From Panaeolus papilionaceus (Eukaryota; Basidiomycota; Agaricomycetes; Agaricales), in NCBI GenBank assembly GCA_015501605.1, contig JADNRZ010000011.1, forward strand, positions 434,001 to 498,000: a DNA stretch of 64,000 nucleotides. The letters run 5' to 3'. Each line of letters begins with the position of its first letter. Positions within the stretch are counted from its first letter, which is position 1. The notes beneath the pieces were generated by a model. It ran no database searches and was not told the origin of the DNA. It saw only the letters and a list, made by a program, of their open reading frames with translations. The position numbers and the translations under genes were made by a program. This document shows positions 1-9,764 of the stretch, piece after piece.

Positions 1-324
1 TCAAACTCATGTATTTTAATTACTGTACCATTTCCACCACAGAATAGAAAAGTTTTCACCTCAGTTTCGCCCCAGTTCGTCGTCATCATCTCTCGTCATC
101 TTCGTATTTCGTATTTCGTCTCGTTTTCGTTCGTATTTCGTCGTTCCGTGTGCATTCGGCACCACCCTTCCTCTCGTTTCCCACATTTTCCCTTAGCACT
201 CGCAGACCCCACGATCTTGCAACGTCGCGCTTACTCACTCATCGTCACACCACCCTCATATCATCACACATCATATTTTATTTCATATCATTTCATATCT
301 AGACTTACCGTAACGCGCACATCA
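1..324 (+). repeat. 5' LTR, 3' part only
   Basis: Matches 3524-3847 base for base by eye. It ends in CACATCA at 318-324, and the internal region begins at 325. By comparison with the 3' LTR (547 bp), about 223 bp are missing off the left edge of the window. Confidence 0.9.
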
Positions 325-328
325 AATT

Positions 329-346
329 TGGAGCCCACCGCGAGGG
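329..346 (+). other. Candidate tRNA primer-binding site
   Basis: The 18-mer starting TGGAGCCCACC lies four bases after the LTR. Its complement ends in CCA and has a 3' acceptor arm and T-stem half of tRNA-like form. The tRNA was not identified, so this rests on position and the leading TGG. Confidence 0.45.
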
Positions 347-454
347 GTCTGTTTGAAGCGCTCACACATTCATTAGCATAATCATCTCGTAACTCGTCAT
401 CACACCGATCCGTTATTCGCTCCACAGTACCACCGTCACCTTCGTTATATCATT

Positions 455-2674
455 ATGTCCACCATCATTCCTTTACCAACTCGAGGATCCAAGAACGCTC
501 CCGTTTTCACTCACGCGCATACCCGAGAAATTCACCGCTATTTCGAGACCGTAGAATTCTTACTCAAGCAAGCACAGATCACTAGCGCACGTCAATGGAT
601 CGACGCCATTGTATTCTACGCAGACTTCGAGGTCTCCGATTTCTGGCAGTCGTTCCCTCAGTTTTCGACTCAGCCTTCCGATTACGCCGCTTTCAAGGAC
701 GCAGTTCTCGCGCTCTACCCCGAAGCCGATTCAACTCACGACAAGTTCACGATCGCCGACCTCCAGCAGCTAATTTTCGACACTCATCACACCGGAATTC
801 ATGACATCAACTCTTTAGGACAGTACTATCGTCGTTTCCTTCACATTTCCAACTTCCTTGTTTCGAAATCTCGCCTCTCAGACATCGATACTCATCGCCT
901 CTTCGTTACCGGCTTTCCAGACCAGCTCCAGGAGAAGATACTGGCTCGTTTACAGGTGAAATTCCCTGATTCTCATCACGACGATCCATGGCCCGTTGAT
1001 CATGTTTACGACGCGGCTTGTTTCATTCTTCGATGTTCAGCCAACTCCGTTCCTTCGTCATCAGCATCGCCAGCGTTACCTCATCATCCTCGTCCCGTTC
1101 CCTCATCTCAGCCTTTGTCTTCATTGGGAATCGTCCCATTGAATGATATCACGGCCCAGTTCTCAACGCTCACCCAGGAACTCACGAAATCGATTCACGA
1201 GATCATCCAGCAGTCACGGCTTAAAGTTCATTCGAGATCAGCACCCAGTTCACGCAGATCATGTCATTTTTGTGGTAGCTCCAGTCACTTCATCGGAAAA
1301 TGCTACGCAGTCATCGAGTATATTCGAAGCGGAAAGTGTCAGCGCAACCACTATGGCAAAGTCGTCCTTCCATCCGGTGCCTTCATCCCTTCGAGCATCC
1401 CTGGTACAATCCTCAAGGAGAAATTCGACGAGTATCATCGCCTCAATCCGAATCAGGTCGCCGCTCCGCAGTTCTTTCACGCTATCGTTCCTGGTCCATT
1501 TCATTCGTCGCCCCCATCCAACGAGTCGTTTTCGATCGATGCCCGTATTGCTGCGTTAGAAGCTGAACTCGTTACGCTCCGTGGCACCCAGACATCGTCT
1601 CACAAGCCCCAGGTTGTCCCTTCATCACCTCCTTCGTCTTCGTCGTCTTCTTCTGCACCAGCGCAACCATTACATTCGAATTTGGACGCAACTTCGTCAC
1701 TCACAACATCGCCGCCCTCTCAGATCGTCTCAGCTTCGAATCACAGCTCAGCTCAATCGTCTCAGGACATCACGACGTCCCAGGGCGTTCCAGCGTCCAG
1801 CCACACTCCTGTCGTCGCAGCGCTCAGTCTCCAGCAGCCAGATCATAAGCCAATCGTCGCCACAGCATCCGATCCCGATCTGGTTTCCTCAGCGTCACTC
1901 AGTGCAGCTCCGTCAACCGAAAATCAGCCTGTATATTGTAAACTAGATCCCCCACACGTCACCACTGCTTCGTTGTCATCGCTCCCTTTCGCTGCCCCGT
2001 TCCCATCGAGTTTTATCAATTCTAATTCGTCTGTTGATCGTCCTGCTTCGTTATCACCCCCAGAGCTTGATTCACCATTTTATACTTCCATTCAGTCGCC
2101 TCACATTTCGTTGTTTTCGCCTTTCATTGTTTTACAGTTACTATCCGTTCTTAGTAGTGTTCAGACTTCGTTCTCACTTATTTTCGATTTTATTGCCTTT
2201 ATTTTCGTTTTCCTATTGTTTTATGTTCGATCGATAGTCGGTTTTTGTTCAGATTTATTCGTTTTCATCGCCCCTTTTATTGTTGTAATCGTTTCCAGTT
2301 TGATTATGTACTCACATTTACAGGAATTTCGTCATCTTTCTCTTCCACAACGTCTATCTTCGCTCCCATATTCGCTCCTTCACCGATTTCGAACGCTTTT
2401 CCATAGAGTTTCATCGCTACCCGCTCCTATTCACCATCGTCCACATCAACCATCGCACAATGGCATCGTTTTGATTCGAAATAAGCGCCCTGCCGGCTCC
2501 AATATCGATCCAGTGAAATGTGTCATCGTCACCAAGTCGGACGCCTCCATCAAGTCCCACCGCATTTCGTCACGTCGCTCCGGCACTAGCATCGCAATTC
2601 GGCCACAGGCAGGTTCAGTACCAACGAAACCACGCACCCACGTTCGAAATAGACGATTTTCGCGACGCATTTGA
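455..2674 (+). CDS. Gag-like protein with zinc knuckle and hydrophobic C-terminal region
   Basis: This 739-residue ORF is the only protein of its element. The N-terminal 190 residues are globular and capsid-like. A CCHC knuckle, CHFCGSSSHFIGKC, lies near residue 270, followed by the GKC..N..GKVVLPSGAFIP and FDEYHRLNPNQ segments that I recall from basidiomycete Gypsy Gag proteins. A short heptad-like stretch (IAALEAELVTLR) is near residue 368. A long Ser/Pro/Gln-rich linker follows. Residues of about 550-622 are strongly hydrophobic and could form two or three membrane segments. The tail is basic and Arg-rich. There is no protease motif. The start is the first ATG after the LTR leader. A membrane-spanning Gag C-terminus is unusual. 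Its function is inferred only. Confidence 0.75.
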   Translation: MSTIIPLPTRGSKNAPVFTHAHTREIHRYFETVEFLLKQAQITSARQWIDAIVFYADFEVSDFWQSFPQFSTQPSDYAAFKDAVLALYPEADSTHDKFTIADLQQLIFDTHHTGIHDINSLGQYYRRFLHISNFLVSKSRLSDIDTHRLFVTGFPDQLQEKILARLQVKFPDSHHDDPWPVDHVYDAACFILRCSANSVPSSSASPALPHHPRPVPSSQPLSSLGIVPLNDITAQFSTLTQELTKSIHEIIQQSRLKVHSRSAPSSRRSCHFCGSSSHFIGKCYAVIEYIRSGKCQRNHYGKVVLPSGAFIPSSIPGTILKEKFDEYHRLNPNQVAAPQFFHAIVPGPFHSSPPSNESFSIDARIAALEAELVTLRGTQTSSHKPQVVPSSPPSSSSSSSAPAQPLHSNLDATSSLTTSPPSQIVSASNHSSAQSSQDITTSQGVPASSHTPVVAALSLQQPDHKPIVATASDPDLVSSASLSAAPSTENQPVYCKLDPPHVTTASLSSLPFAAPFPSSFINSNSSVDRPASLSPPELDSPFYTSIQSPHISLFSPFIVLQLLSVLSSVQTSFSLIFDFIAFIFVFLLFYVRSIVGFCSDLFVFIAPFIVVIVSSLIMYSHLQEFRHLSLPQRLSSLPYSLLHRFRTLFHRVSSLPAPIHHRPHQPSHNGIVLIRNKRPAGSNIDPVKCVIVTKSDASIKSHRISSRRSGTSIAIRPQAGSVPTKPRTHVRNRRFSRRI

Positions 2675-2714
2675 AGATTTAGGAGCATCGGTTAAAGAGT
2701 CATTCGAGTAGGAG

Positions 2715-2752
2715 TGACCGAGGACGGTCAGAATTTCAGCAAGAGGGGAATA
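2715..2752 (+). other. Hairpin plus purine motif, first copy
   Basis: Stem TGACCG, loop AGGA, stem CGGTCA (2715-2730), then AGCAAGAGGGGAATA at 2738-2752. The same arrangement recurs directly before the 3' LTR. It lies about 40 bases after the Gag stop and may be a central purine tract or a relic of an older 3' end. Confidence 0.55.
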
Positions 2753-3261
2753 CATGGTCGAGTCCCCTATTTTTCGATTTTATTTCATTATTTTTCGCAT
2801 TTTTCGGGTTCATTTTACCTTCGTCGTGTTTCTGACCCCCTTTCGTCTTCACCATTCACCCTTCTCTTTCGTCATTCGTTTCCCATTATTATCGCGATTC
2901 GTTTCAGCGCATCGTTAGCCCAGTGATGATTTACTGAGGGCTTCCTATTTTCTTACTGCTTTCTTCATTTTATTAAGCAGATTCGAGGCGCATTTCGTTC
3001 ATGTAGTATTCGTATTTCATCCATTTTCGCGTGTTTTCATTCGTTCGCATCATATTTACCATCTTTATCACATATCCGGCGCCATTTCATTCTAATTTCG
3101 TTCATTACTTCGTTTTTCATTACCTTTGGCGCTCCATCTCATCACTTCATCATTTTATTCAGTTTGTAGTATATTTTCTTCACCCGTTCTCGTCGTCTTT
3201 CGTTCGCTTTTATCCCCGTTTCGCTTCCGTTTCGCATTTCAGGTAGATTCGACGTCCTCAG

Positions 3262-3300
3262 GTGACTGGGGACAGTCACATTCTCAGCAAGAGGGGAATA
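3262..3300 (+). other. Hairpin plus polypurine tract before 3' LTR
   Basis: Stem GTGACTG, loop GGGA, stem CAGTCAC (3262-3279), followed by AGCAAGAGGGGAATA (3286-3300), which abuts the LTR start at 3301. Purine tracts here prime plus-strand DNA synthesis in LTR elements. The stem keeps pairing relative to the upstream copy although two bases differ. Confidence 0.7.
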
Positions 3301-3847
3301 TGATGAGCTCCGAAGCCGCATCCCTCCCAATTTCGCATTTTCGGTATTTTACTTGTCCTCCTTCATTCCCCGACTGCACGGTACCTCCCTCATTCGGTTA
3401 TTTTATTCATTTTTCGTTCTATTTTCGATTATTTGAAACGCTTCGGCGCTTACTTTCTTAAATCCTATCGTTTTCTTTTGTTTCCTTTCATATTTCCTTT
3501 TTAGTTTACCTTCGTAGCACTTCTCAAACTCATGTATTTTAATTACTGTACCATTTCCACCACAGAATAGAAAAGTTTTCACCTCAGTTTCGCCCCAGTT
3601 CGTCGTCATCATCTCTCGTCATCTTCGTATTTCGTATTTCGTCTCGTTTTCGTTCGTATTTCGTCGTTCCGTGTGCATTCGGCACCACCCTTCCTCTCGT
3701 TTCCCACATTTTCCCTTAGCACTCGCAGACCCCACGATCTTGCAACGTCGCGCTTACTCACTCATCGTCACACCACCCTCATATCATCACACATCATATT
3801 TTATTTCATATCATTTCATATCTAGACTTACCGTAACGCGCACATCA
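3301..3847 (+). repeat. 3' LTR (547 bp)
   Basis: The LTR starts TGATGAGC directly after the purine tract and ends CACATCA, giving a TGATG/CATCA terminal inverted repeat. Its last 324 bp equal window positions 1-324. Confidence 0.85.
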
Positions 3848-3859
3848 CCGTGCTTCTGA

Positions 3860-4193
3860 GTCCTTACTGACTCATGCCCATCCCGTAGTACATCGTCGGC
3901 TCAATCGTCGGCTCAACCGGTCCCGCCAACCAGATGTCCTATGCGGCGATACATCAACATCTTCACTTGCTCCCATCGGGTTCTCGCCGCACCTCTAGTG
4001 TTGACGTGATCAACATGCAACCTTACTTCATCGATCCCCGTATGATGCAGAGGATGAGGTCTCATGGAAGTACGGTTCCAGAGCATGAATTCGGGAACCC
4101 TGATACAATAGCGAGGAAGATGAAGGCCGTTGACGATGGTGGTGTTGGGATGGTGACGTGGCCGAGCGAGCAGGGGACTGTTCTCATGCGCTA
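3860..4193 (+). pseudogene. Short-chain dehydrogenase relic, copy 1 (C-terminal part)
   Basis: Positions 3890-4190 align with 55100-55410 of copy 3, where an SDR-like Tyr-x3-Lys segment is visible. In this copy the Tyr-Lys motif is lost: the aligned region reads MSYAAIHQHLH instead of MPYTVTKAYMN. The Rossmann half lies upstream of the retroelement insertion and is gone. An open frame from 3934 to 4193 remains but is only the tail of the family. This is a relic with no expected activity. Confidence 0.5.
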
Positions 4194-4509
4194 AGGGGTA
4201 CGGTGTTGGCTGAAGTGATGTCTACATGGCTGATGTATCTTATGGAGTGCTCAATCCGATTACAGACGAGGGCAGAAAGTGGTCTTCGACGAAGACTGGT
4301 ATTGGCGGAAATAAAGTAATGTGAGCGGATGAAATACGAGGCCTGTGGACATGACAGACCCTTCACACGACAGAGGTTGACGACGAAAGAGTCCTGATAA
4401 TCTCGTCGTTTGCCAATGTTAGTGTGGTCTGAGCGTAAACGTCCATTAGGACGGGGAGAGGGGGGCAATGAAGGTCGTCGTGGTCGTCTGTGAATGACCA
4501 TGGTTAGCA

Positions 4510-5740
4510 TTATGACATAGTAAATTGAGCAGCGTTATCAAAGCCATCGCCAATACCAACATTATCGTTGGGAGAAGCACACGTAAAAGCAGACGTGCAG
4601 GAGAAAAAAACAAAGGCGGATGATGTGAGGAAGTGACGAAGAAAATGGGAAAAAGAAAGGCCAGAGTAGAGGCGCGAGAGGAAACGGAAACAACTCACCA
4701 AACAACACCCCCGTACACCGCTCACACACCCCCTCCACAGCTCTCTCACAAATCCCGCTCCTTCTCCTCCACCTGCAAGGAACTGCACAACACGACCCGC
4801 CGGTGGCTTATCTTTGTCTTTAGATTTGCCCAATCCAGCAACGCCGTTCCTCACTTCTCCACCACCAATAGTAACCCCACCCACACCAACGGAAGGTGAA
4901 CCGCCACAGCCAACCATGACACTCTACGGAAAAAATACCACCCCAGCGCATTCAGTGTCCTCCCCTACTCCTTTCCCTGCCTCCACTCAAAGAGCGCACG
5001 GAGGAGGGCTGAACTGGCAAGTGGAGAATTCTCACTTGCGTTTTCGAGTTTAGCAGTAGCCGAGGCGTTGTCATTCAGGACGAAGGTTGGATGAAGTCCG
5101 GAGCAACGACGACGCGTGTAGATGTAAATGATGGATTGGGTATGTGAGGTCGGCTTTCCTCTGACGCACTCGTCGTCTCACCACCCCCACTCAAAAGCTT
5201 CCTCTTCCCAAGTGGAGAGAGGTGGACGATAGGGGAGGAGAGCAGGGGAGGATGAAGAGGGGGAGAGTGGCGTGTGATGAGTGAGAGGATGAGTGGTAGG
5301 GCGGGTGACAATTTCGTTCCAACGGGCTATAAGGAGAGAAAAAGACGTAATCCATGGTGAGTATGAGATGAGGGTGGACGTATTCCATGAGAGAGACGCA
5401 CAATTTCTTGATAAATTGACTCAGTGAGGCATAAAGACCATTGTTGATAAGGTCATCCGTCATTTTATGACATAACTGAGCACCCTCGTCACCGAGAACT
5501 GACACGGCTGCGTCGCGGGATAAAATATAGTTGAGCACGGTGAGGTATTGAATTGAGTTTTCAGATCTGGTGAGGAGAGCATCAGCTATGATGAGACAAC
5601 GGATAACAATAGGGACAACGACCACTTACTCTGGGGATGACGCAACACTACTCAACATCGTCTTTGCGCTTCTGGACATCAGCACAAAACAGCTCTGCGC
5701 ATTCCCATTTATCGCCGGAGAGTATACCGCATCTAAAACA
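4510..5740 (-). pseudogene. Relic, possibly N-terminal half of a HUL5/UBE3C-type HECT ligase, copy 1
   Basis: Minus-strand coding fragments are shared with 35323-36440 and 55664-56710. They read, in order: SGDKWECAELFCADVQ, then RCLIIADALLTRSENSIQYL and VLNYILSRDAAVSVLGDEGAQL, then a Ser/Pro-rich part, then an Arg-Val-Val-Gln-Phe stretch with GAGFVRELWRG. The helical pattern and the G-F-V-R-E-L-W-R-G segment resemble the N-terminal region of fungal HUL5-like HECT ligases as I remember them. I could not confirm this. Frame changes between the pieces and different deletions in each copy argue for decay. A C-terminal HECT relic lies separately at 44400-47138. Confidence 0.35.
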
Positions 5741-5749
5741 AGAGCGTCA

Positions 5750-6990
5750 GAAAGGGGAGAAAATAAGCGGAAAAACGGATAAACTAAACGAACCCCCACA
5801 TCTCAACACACCCTCACACGTCCCGCCTCCCTCCTAACTCTCCACCAACTCTGAATCACCACAGCACTCTCCCATCTCCTTTTACTCTCAAGTCTTCTCT
5901 CTCGCTCTGCCGCGACCTGATTCAAGAGATCTGTAGACGAGTGTTGGGTTCATGTGCCGCCCACGTTGCTCTTTCACTTTGAGCCAGGGCCGGAGAAGAC
6001 GGGGAACATTGCTGAGGGACTGGTAAAAATTCGCTGTTGAATGGGCGGATACTGGCGTATTATGGTGAATTTGAATTTGAAGATAGGGTTGGCTTGGCTT
6101 GGTATTGCAGTGAAATCAAGATTGTTGTCGTTCAATCAATGTCACTGTCCTTTCGCAAGTACAGTCCTTGAAAAAGCCAAGTCCTAATGAAGACAACCCC
6201 AGATATTGAATATTGAGTTATTACGACTGTCCAAGACGTAGAGTCCAGAGGAAAGAAAACCAGAGCCATGGCAAAGAACGAGACAAAAACAGAACGAGAT
6301 GTGTAATACCAACAAGCAAAGGACGCATCAACACCGTGATAAAGCACTGCAGCCACACGTCATCGCGCTTCATAACCTGCTGACGTGGTTTAGTGTTGAT
6401 CTGGTGATTCTAATCTTATCTTATCTCGGGAATATCCGACTTGGTCCCGTCACTCGAATTTGCCTTTGGTCGCTTTCCGTACGCTCTGGTACGATGGAAT
6501 GTTGACTTGTTTTATCAGTATACCGGTGGGAGTCCGGAATCAGAGTGACCAATCCTAGAGTATGTCGTATATGGTGTTAATGTTGATATCCACACGATAC
6601 AGGATAAATATTGACATTGGTTCCCGACTGCAGGTGTTTTCACATCGTTATTTGGAGGGCTCTGTATGATGATTCAAATCTTCACAAACACCTAATGTGA
6701 CCCTTGGAAAACACAAAGATTATGGGGGTCCTGATTAGCAATGTTATAGGTGTAAGCTAAACAGCACCTTAATTGGGCTTTTCCGACTGCGTTTCCGCTA
6801 TTTTTTCACGATTAACCATACATCCGTTCTCTCTAGGCATTTAACGAACGCTGTATGTTGAATGACTGACTTTTCTAATCTGTGATGAGACCCCTCGCGC
6901 ATAATGAGTTGGCGTTTAACCAGTGTTCGATTAAACAAATATTGTTGCATCATTGTTCACTGTATACCAACAAAAAAAGCCCGCTCTCTC
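5750..6990. other. Non-coding stretch shared by the three copies
   Basis: No convincing gene. The sequence aligns with 36450-41270 of copy 2 (less Copia-2) and 56720-59460 of copy 3 (less the 57743 element). A minus-strand frame of 60-106 codons near 6132-6356 is loosely conserved (SRSVFVSFF.MAL.FF) but changes length and frame between copies. The Copia-2 and 57743 insertions in the other copies both fall within this stretch, so it serves as their empty-site reference. Confidence 0.5.
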
Positions 6991-6996
6991 CCTCCA

Positions 6997-7966
6997 CTAA
7001 ACCTGCCTCCCTTCCTCCGCGATCTTATCATACAACCAAAAAAAAGGCGCACAAAACGCACAAAACGCACAAACCTCCAACACCGGCCCGACCACAACTG
7101 CACCACCCAACACCGCATCACCCACTGCTCCCGCCAGAACCGCCAGTCTCACTGCACCCATCCTAACCAGCTCCATCAGCTCCTCGTGCTCAATCGTACC
7201 TTCCACCTCTACCCGTAAAGCAGCCGCATCCATGGCTCCCCTCGCAGGTCCGCACAGCACCCCGCCGAGAACGAAGAGGCAAATGAGGGTGAGGTGGTGC
7301 TAGGAGGGCAGGACGATCTGGTTTCGGTGGAGAAGGGGTTTGCCGAGGTAGACGAAGACGAGGTACGTGATCCAGTACCCGGCTATACCGGTTTGTCCAA
7401 TTCTGAAGGGTGTCAATCCGAACGTGAAGTTGTACGCTGATATCTGAGCGCGTTTGAGGACGTCGTATCGGATGCACCTGGTGTTTCAACCACGCGTTGT
7501 GATCAGGATCAGACTTAGAATTAGTAGATGATTGAAGGAAAGAGGGAATCTGTACGGACATAGCCGCCACTCCCGACAACGAACCCAAAATACCCGAAGC
7601 AATAAAAAATATCATAAAAAGCTCAAATTTGGTCATCTCATGATCAACTCCCCACGATATGACATTCCACTTCATAACAAAGCGCACGTACTTGCTAATC
7701 TCCATTGGCGTTCTCTCTGTAGTCGTAGTCATAGCCGCTCTCCGAGTTGCAGCAGCATTAGCACTGGCACTGGCTGTAATTGCAGAGGTACCTTCTCCAC
7801 TCTGCAGATGTGACAGAGCATATTGCTCGGGATAAGCAGTGATAAACCCACCACGCGACGCTTGTCCATGAGCGCTTGGACCTTCATACACGGGCGCAGG
7901 GACAGAAGAAGAATCGGGTAAAGGCGCAAAGGTCACCCTTGTATCGTTAGCAGAAGGGGGTGTCAT
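6997..7966 (-). pseudogene. Membrane-protein relic, copy 1
   Basis: From the start at 7966, a hydrophilic N-terminus leads into ERFVMKWNV-like sequence and a membrane helix (ELFMIFFIASGILGSLSGVA, near residue 125). The second half (about 7450-6997) reads AYNFTFGLTPFRIGQTGIAGYW and has further hydrophobic segments. The halves join in frame if a 34-nt GT...AG stretch near 7446-7479 is removed. In this copy a TAG replaces the Trp of the LPTWRHLTLI segment seen in copies 2 and 3 (near 7305). I do not recognise the family. It is likely a multi-pass membrane protein that has decayed, and this copy has the most complete N-terminus. Confidence 0.5.
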
Positions 7967-7969
7967 ACT

Positions 7970-8920
7970 GTGCCTTGAGTGACGATCGCGAGTACAATTG
8001 AAATCTTGGGCTGAGAGGAATTCAACTTGAGGTGGAGATGGGGTGTGGTGACGTGATGGTGCAATAACGAAACACGTCGAGGTTTATATCTACCCTTTTC
8101 GATTCAAACTTCGATTTTAATTTGACGTTGTCATTGTTGTGCTACAATGCCAACCAGCTGAAAGCCCTGGCATATAAAGGTTAATTATAGAAACAACGCT
8201 TCAGCCGACCCTCGAAATTACTATATTTAGAAACACTGGTGCTAGGCCAGAGTATTGTTGTCGTTGTCGTGCTATCTCCTGTGGTTTTTTACTGTTCGTG
8301 GAAACGACCCAAGGCTTTTTTGAACTTGCGCTTGTGTGGTGGGGAAGCTATCGCCATACTAGCTCGCGCATGATGGACTCAAATATCCATTACAGAGAAA
8401 CGGAAATTAAGGGTTCAGCTTTGAACTTGACTCGACCTCGCTTGAGAAAATGAAGAGATAACATTCCATTCTGCAGTAGAAAACGAATACATAATTCTCA
8501 GGGATTCAATAGTATGGTCATTAATGTATAGTAATGGCTTCCAGTGTGTGATAACAAGAGCCCAGGGTGCTATCATTCTATGCAAGGTCTAAGTAAGAAT
8601 TGATGTTAAGAATTGGGGGGCGATTCTTGGAAGCGATAGGTCCCAGGTTTTAATTTCAATCGGGGTATCAATGTATATTTGAGGAGGGATCTGGGGTTTA
8701 TATCTGTCCGGTGGTTTTCGATTTACTTAACGAAATCGCTCAGTCCCGTGATTCACATAAAAGGAAAACACTTGTGGGAGAGCCCGCTCTAAGTTGGCAC
8801 TTTAAATCTGGTCGAGCACACACGTTCAAAATCGTCATGTTTATTTGGTTGAACATATGGGTCAGAAACAATTGAGGTAAAACTCAAATTGTGATGCAAG
8901 TGACTCGTACACACTCCATA
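7970..8920. other. Shared non-coding flank, copy 1
   Basis: Aligns with 42060-44320 (less the foldback element) and 60510-61490. I see no conserved frame. It includes the conserved GAAACGACC and AGCTCGCGCATGATGGACTC words. It ends at the Copia-1 target CCATA (8916-8920). Confidence 0.5.
8916..8920. other. Target-site duplication of Copia-1, left
   Basis: CCATA precedes the left LTR and is repeated at 32233-32237 after the right LTR. The empty site is seen at 44321-44325 in copy 2. Confidence 0.9.
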
Positions 8921-9261
8921 TGTTAGAATATTTTTCTATCGTCTACCAGTTCCCAAGTCGTCTCTATTCTTGTCTCCTTATTGTTCCATATATCTTTACT
9001 TGTAACTGGGAACTTCTTCATACCCACATTATGCATCATCCCTTATACCAAAGTATTGGTATCGTTTCAGCTATATTTACCTAGCTACTCTACATGTATA
9101 TAAGCAGTCAAGTAGCACCTCAATTCCATAGTGTTCTCTCTCTTTTCTTTACCTCTGCTTAAGGACTCAACACTCAGTCCTTTCTTCTTTATCGTTCACC
9201 AAGGTTCCTCTCCACAGTTGCGACTGTTGGAGTTCACTATCGCCTTAGCCTTATTCTTTTA
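8921..9261 (+). repeat. Copia-1 5' LTR
   Basis: Starts TGTTAGAATA, ends TATTCTTTTA, 341 bp, and matches 31892-32232. A TATATAAG box at 9097-9104 is a likely promoter element for the genomic transcript. Confidence 0.93.
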
Positions 9262-9273
9262 GGTTATGGGCCC
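9262..9273 (+). other. Copia-1 primer-binding site, half-tRNA type
   Basis: GGTTATGGGCCC directly abuts the LTR. It is the complement of GGGCCCAUAACC, the anticodon stem-loop of initiator tRNA-Met in many eukaryotes. Copia and Ty5 use such a cleaved half-tRNA primer. Copia-2 has the same word in the same place. Confidence 0.7.
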
Positions 9274-9764
9274 CGATGCCCGCTCATAGGAACCCCGTAT
9301 TGCTGCCCGCACTTTGCTAGTGCATGCCCAAGTACATCAATCGCTTTCAACCACCTTACGCTGTTGCCAGCACAGTACCAACAACAAATACCAGACTTAC
9401 AACTTATTGACATCTTCGACAAATCGGATCAGAGCACTACAACGAAGAAGACTTTTACTATTGGTCATCTGACGAAGGCATCTTTGCTTTCAACTGTTAT
9501 CAAATCAACACAGACGAGTGGGAGGAATTTTCGAACGCCTCCACTACTGATCTTCACGGCTGGGAAGCCAAACTCGACTGGGGCACCACCAGGGACACAT
9601 CATTACCACCAACACCACCACCGGTTATCAATCCAGAATTAGTTCCCCTACCTGACAGTGACACCGAATCAGATTCATCAGATTCTTCAGCCTCATCAAA
9701 CACCACCACTGCATCTATCCAAAATTGGTTTGATCTACGCTATCGAGGATACGAAACCTGGGAA

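Larger units (their letters stand above)
1..3847 (+). mobile_element. Gag-only LTR retrotransposon (5' LTR truncated by window edge)
   Basis: Positions 1-324 repeat at 3524-3847 with no difference that I can see. Between them lie a primer-site candidate (329), one long Gag-like ORF (455-2674), and a non-coding tail ending in a purine tract (3286-3300). No protease, reverse transcriptase, RNase H or integrase is present in any frame. The element therefore resembles the terminal-repeat, GAG-only class of non-autonomous retrotransposons known from plants. It would need enzymes from an autonomous Gypsy partner. It interrupts the first copy of the triplicated unit just upstream of 3848. Its left TSD lies outside the window. 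Confidence 0.85.
3848..8920. repeat. Triplicated chromosomal unit, copy 1 (left part)
   Basis: This segment aligns in order with 34900-44330 (copy 2) and 54720-61490 (copy 3) once later insertions are removed. It contains a dehydrogenase tail, a minus-strand relic at 4510-5740, a shared non-coding stretch at about 5750-6990, and a membrane-protein relic (6997-7966). It resumes at 32233 after Copia-1. The left end was replaced by the Gag-only element. Similarity is high but patchy and no copy preserves every gene. Confidence 0.85.

Noticed and set aside
4633..5053. Plus-strand open frames with Pro/Thr/His-rich products opposite the copy 1 relic
   Set aside because: They are antisense to conserved minus-strand fragments, change length between copies and have no motif.
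8340..8450. Minus-strand frame conserved in copies 2 and 3 (MAIAS.PHKRKLKKP near 42406 and 60850)
   Set aside because: In copy 1 the frame is broken within about 15 codons. The conservation is that of the whole duplicated DNA, not of a protein.
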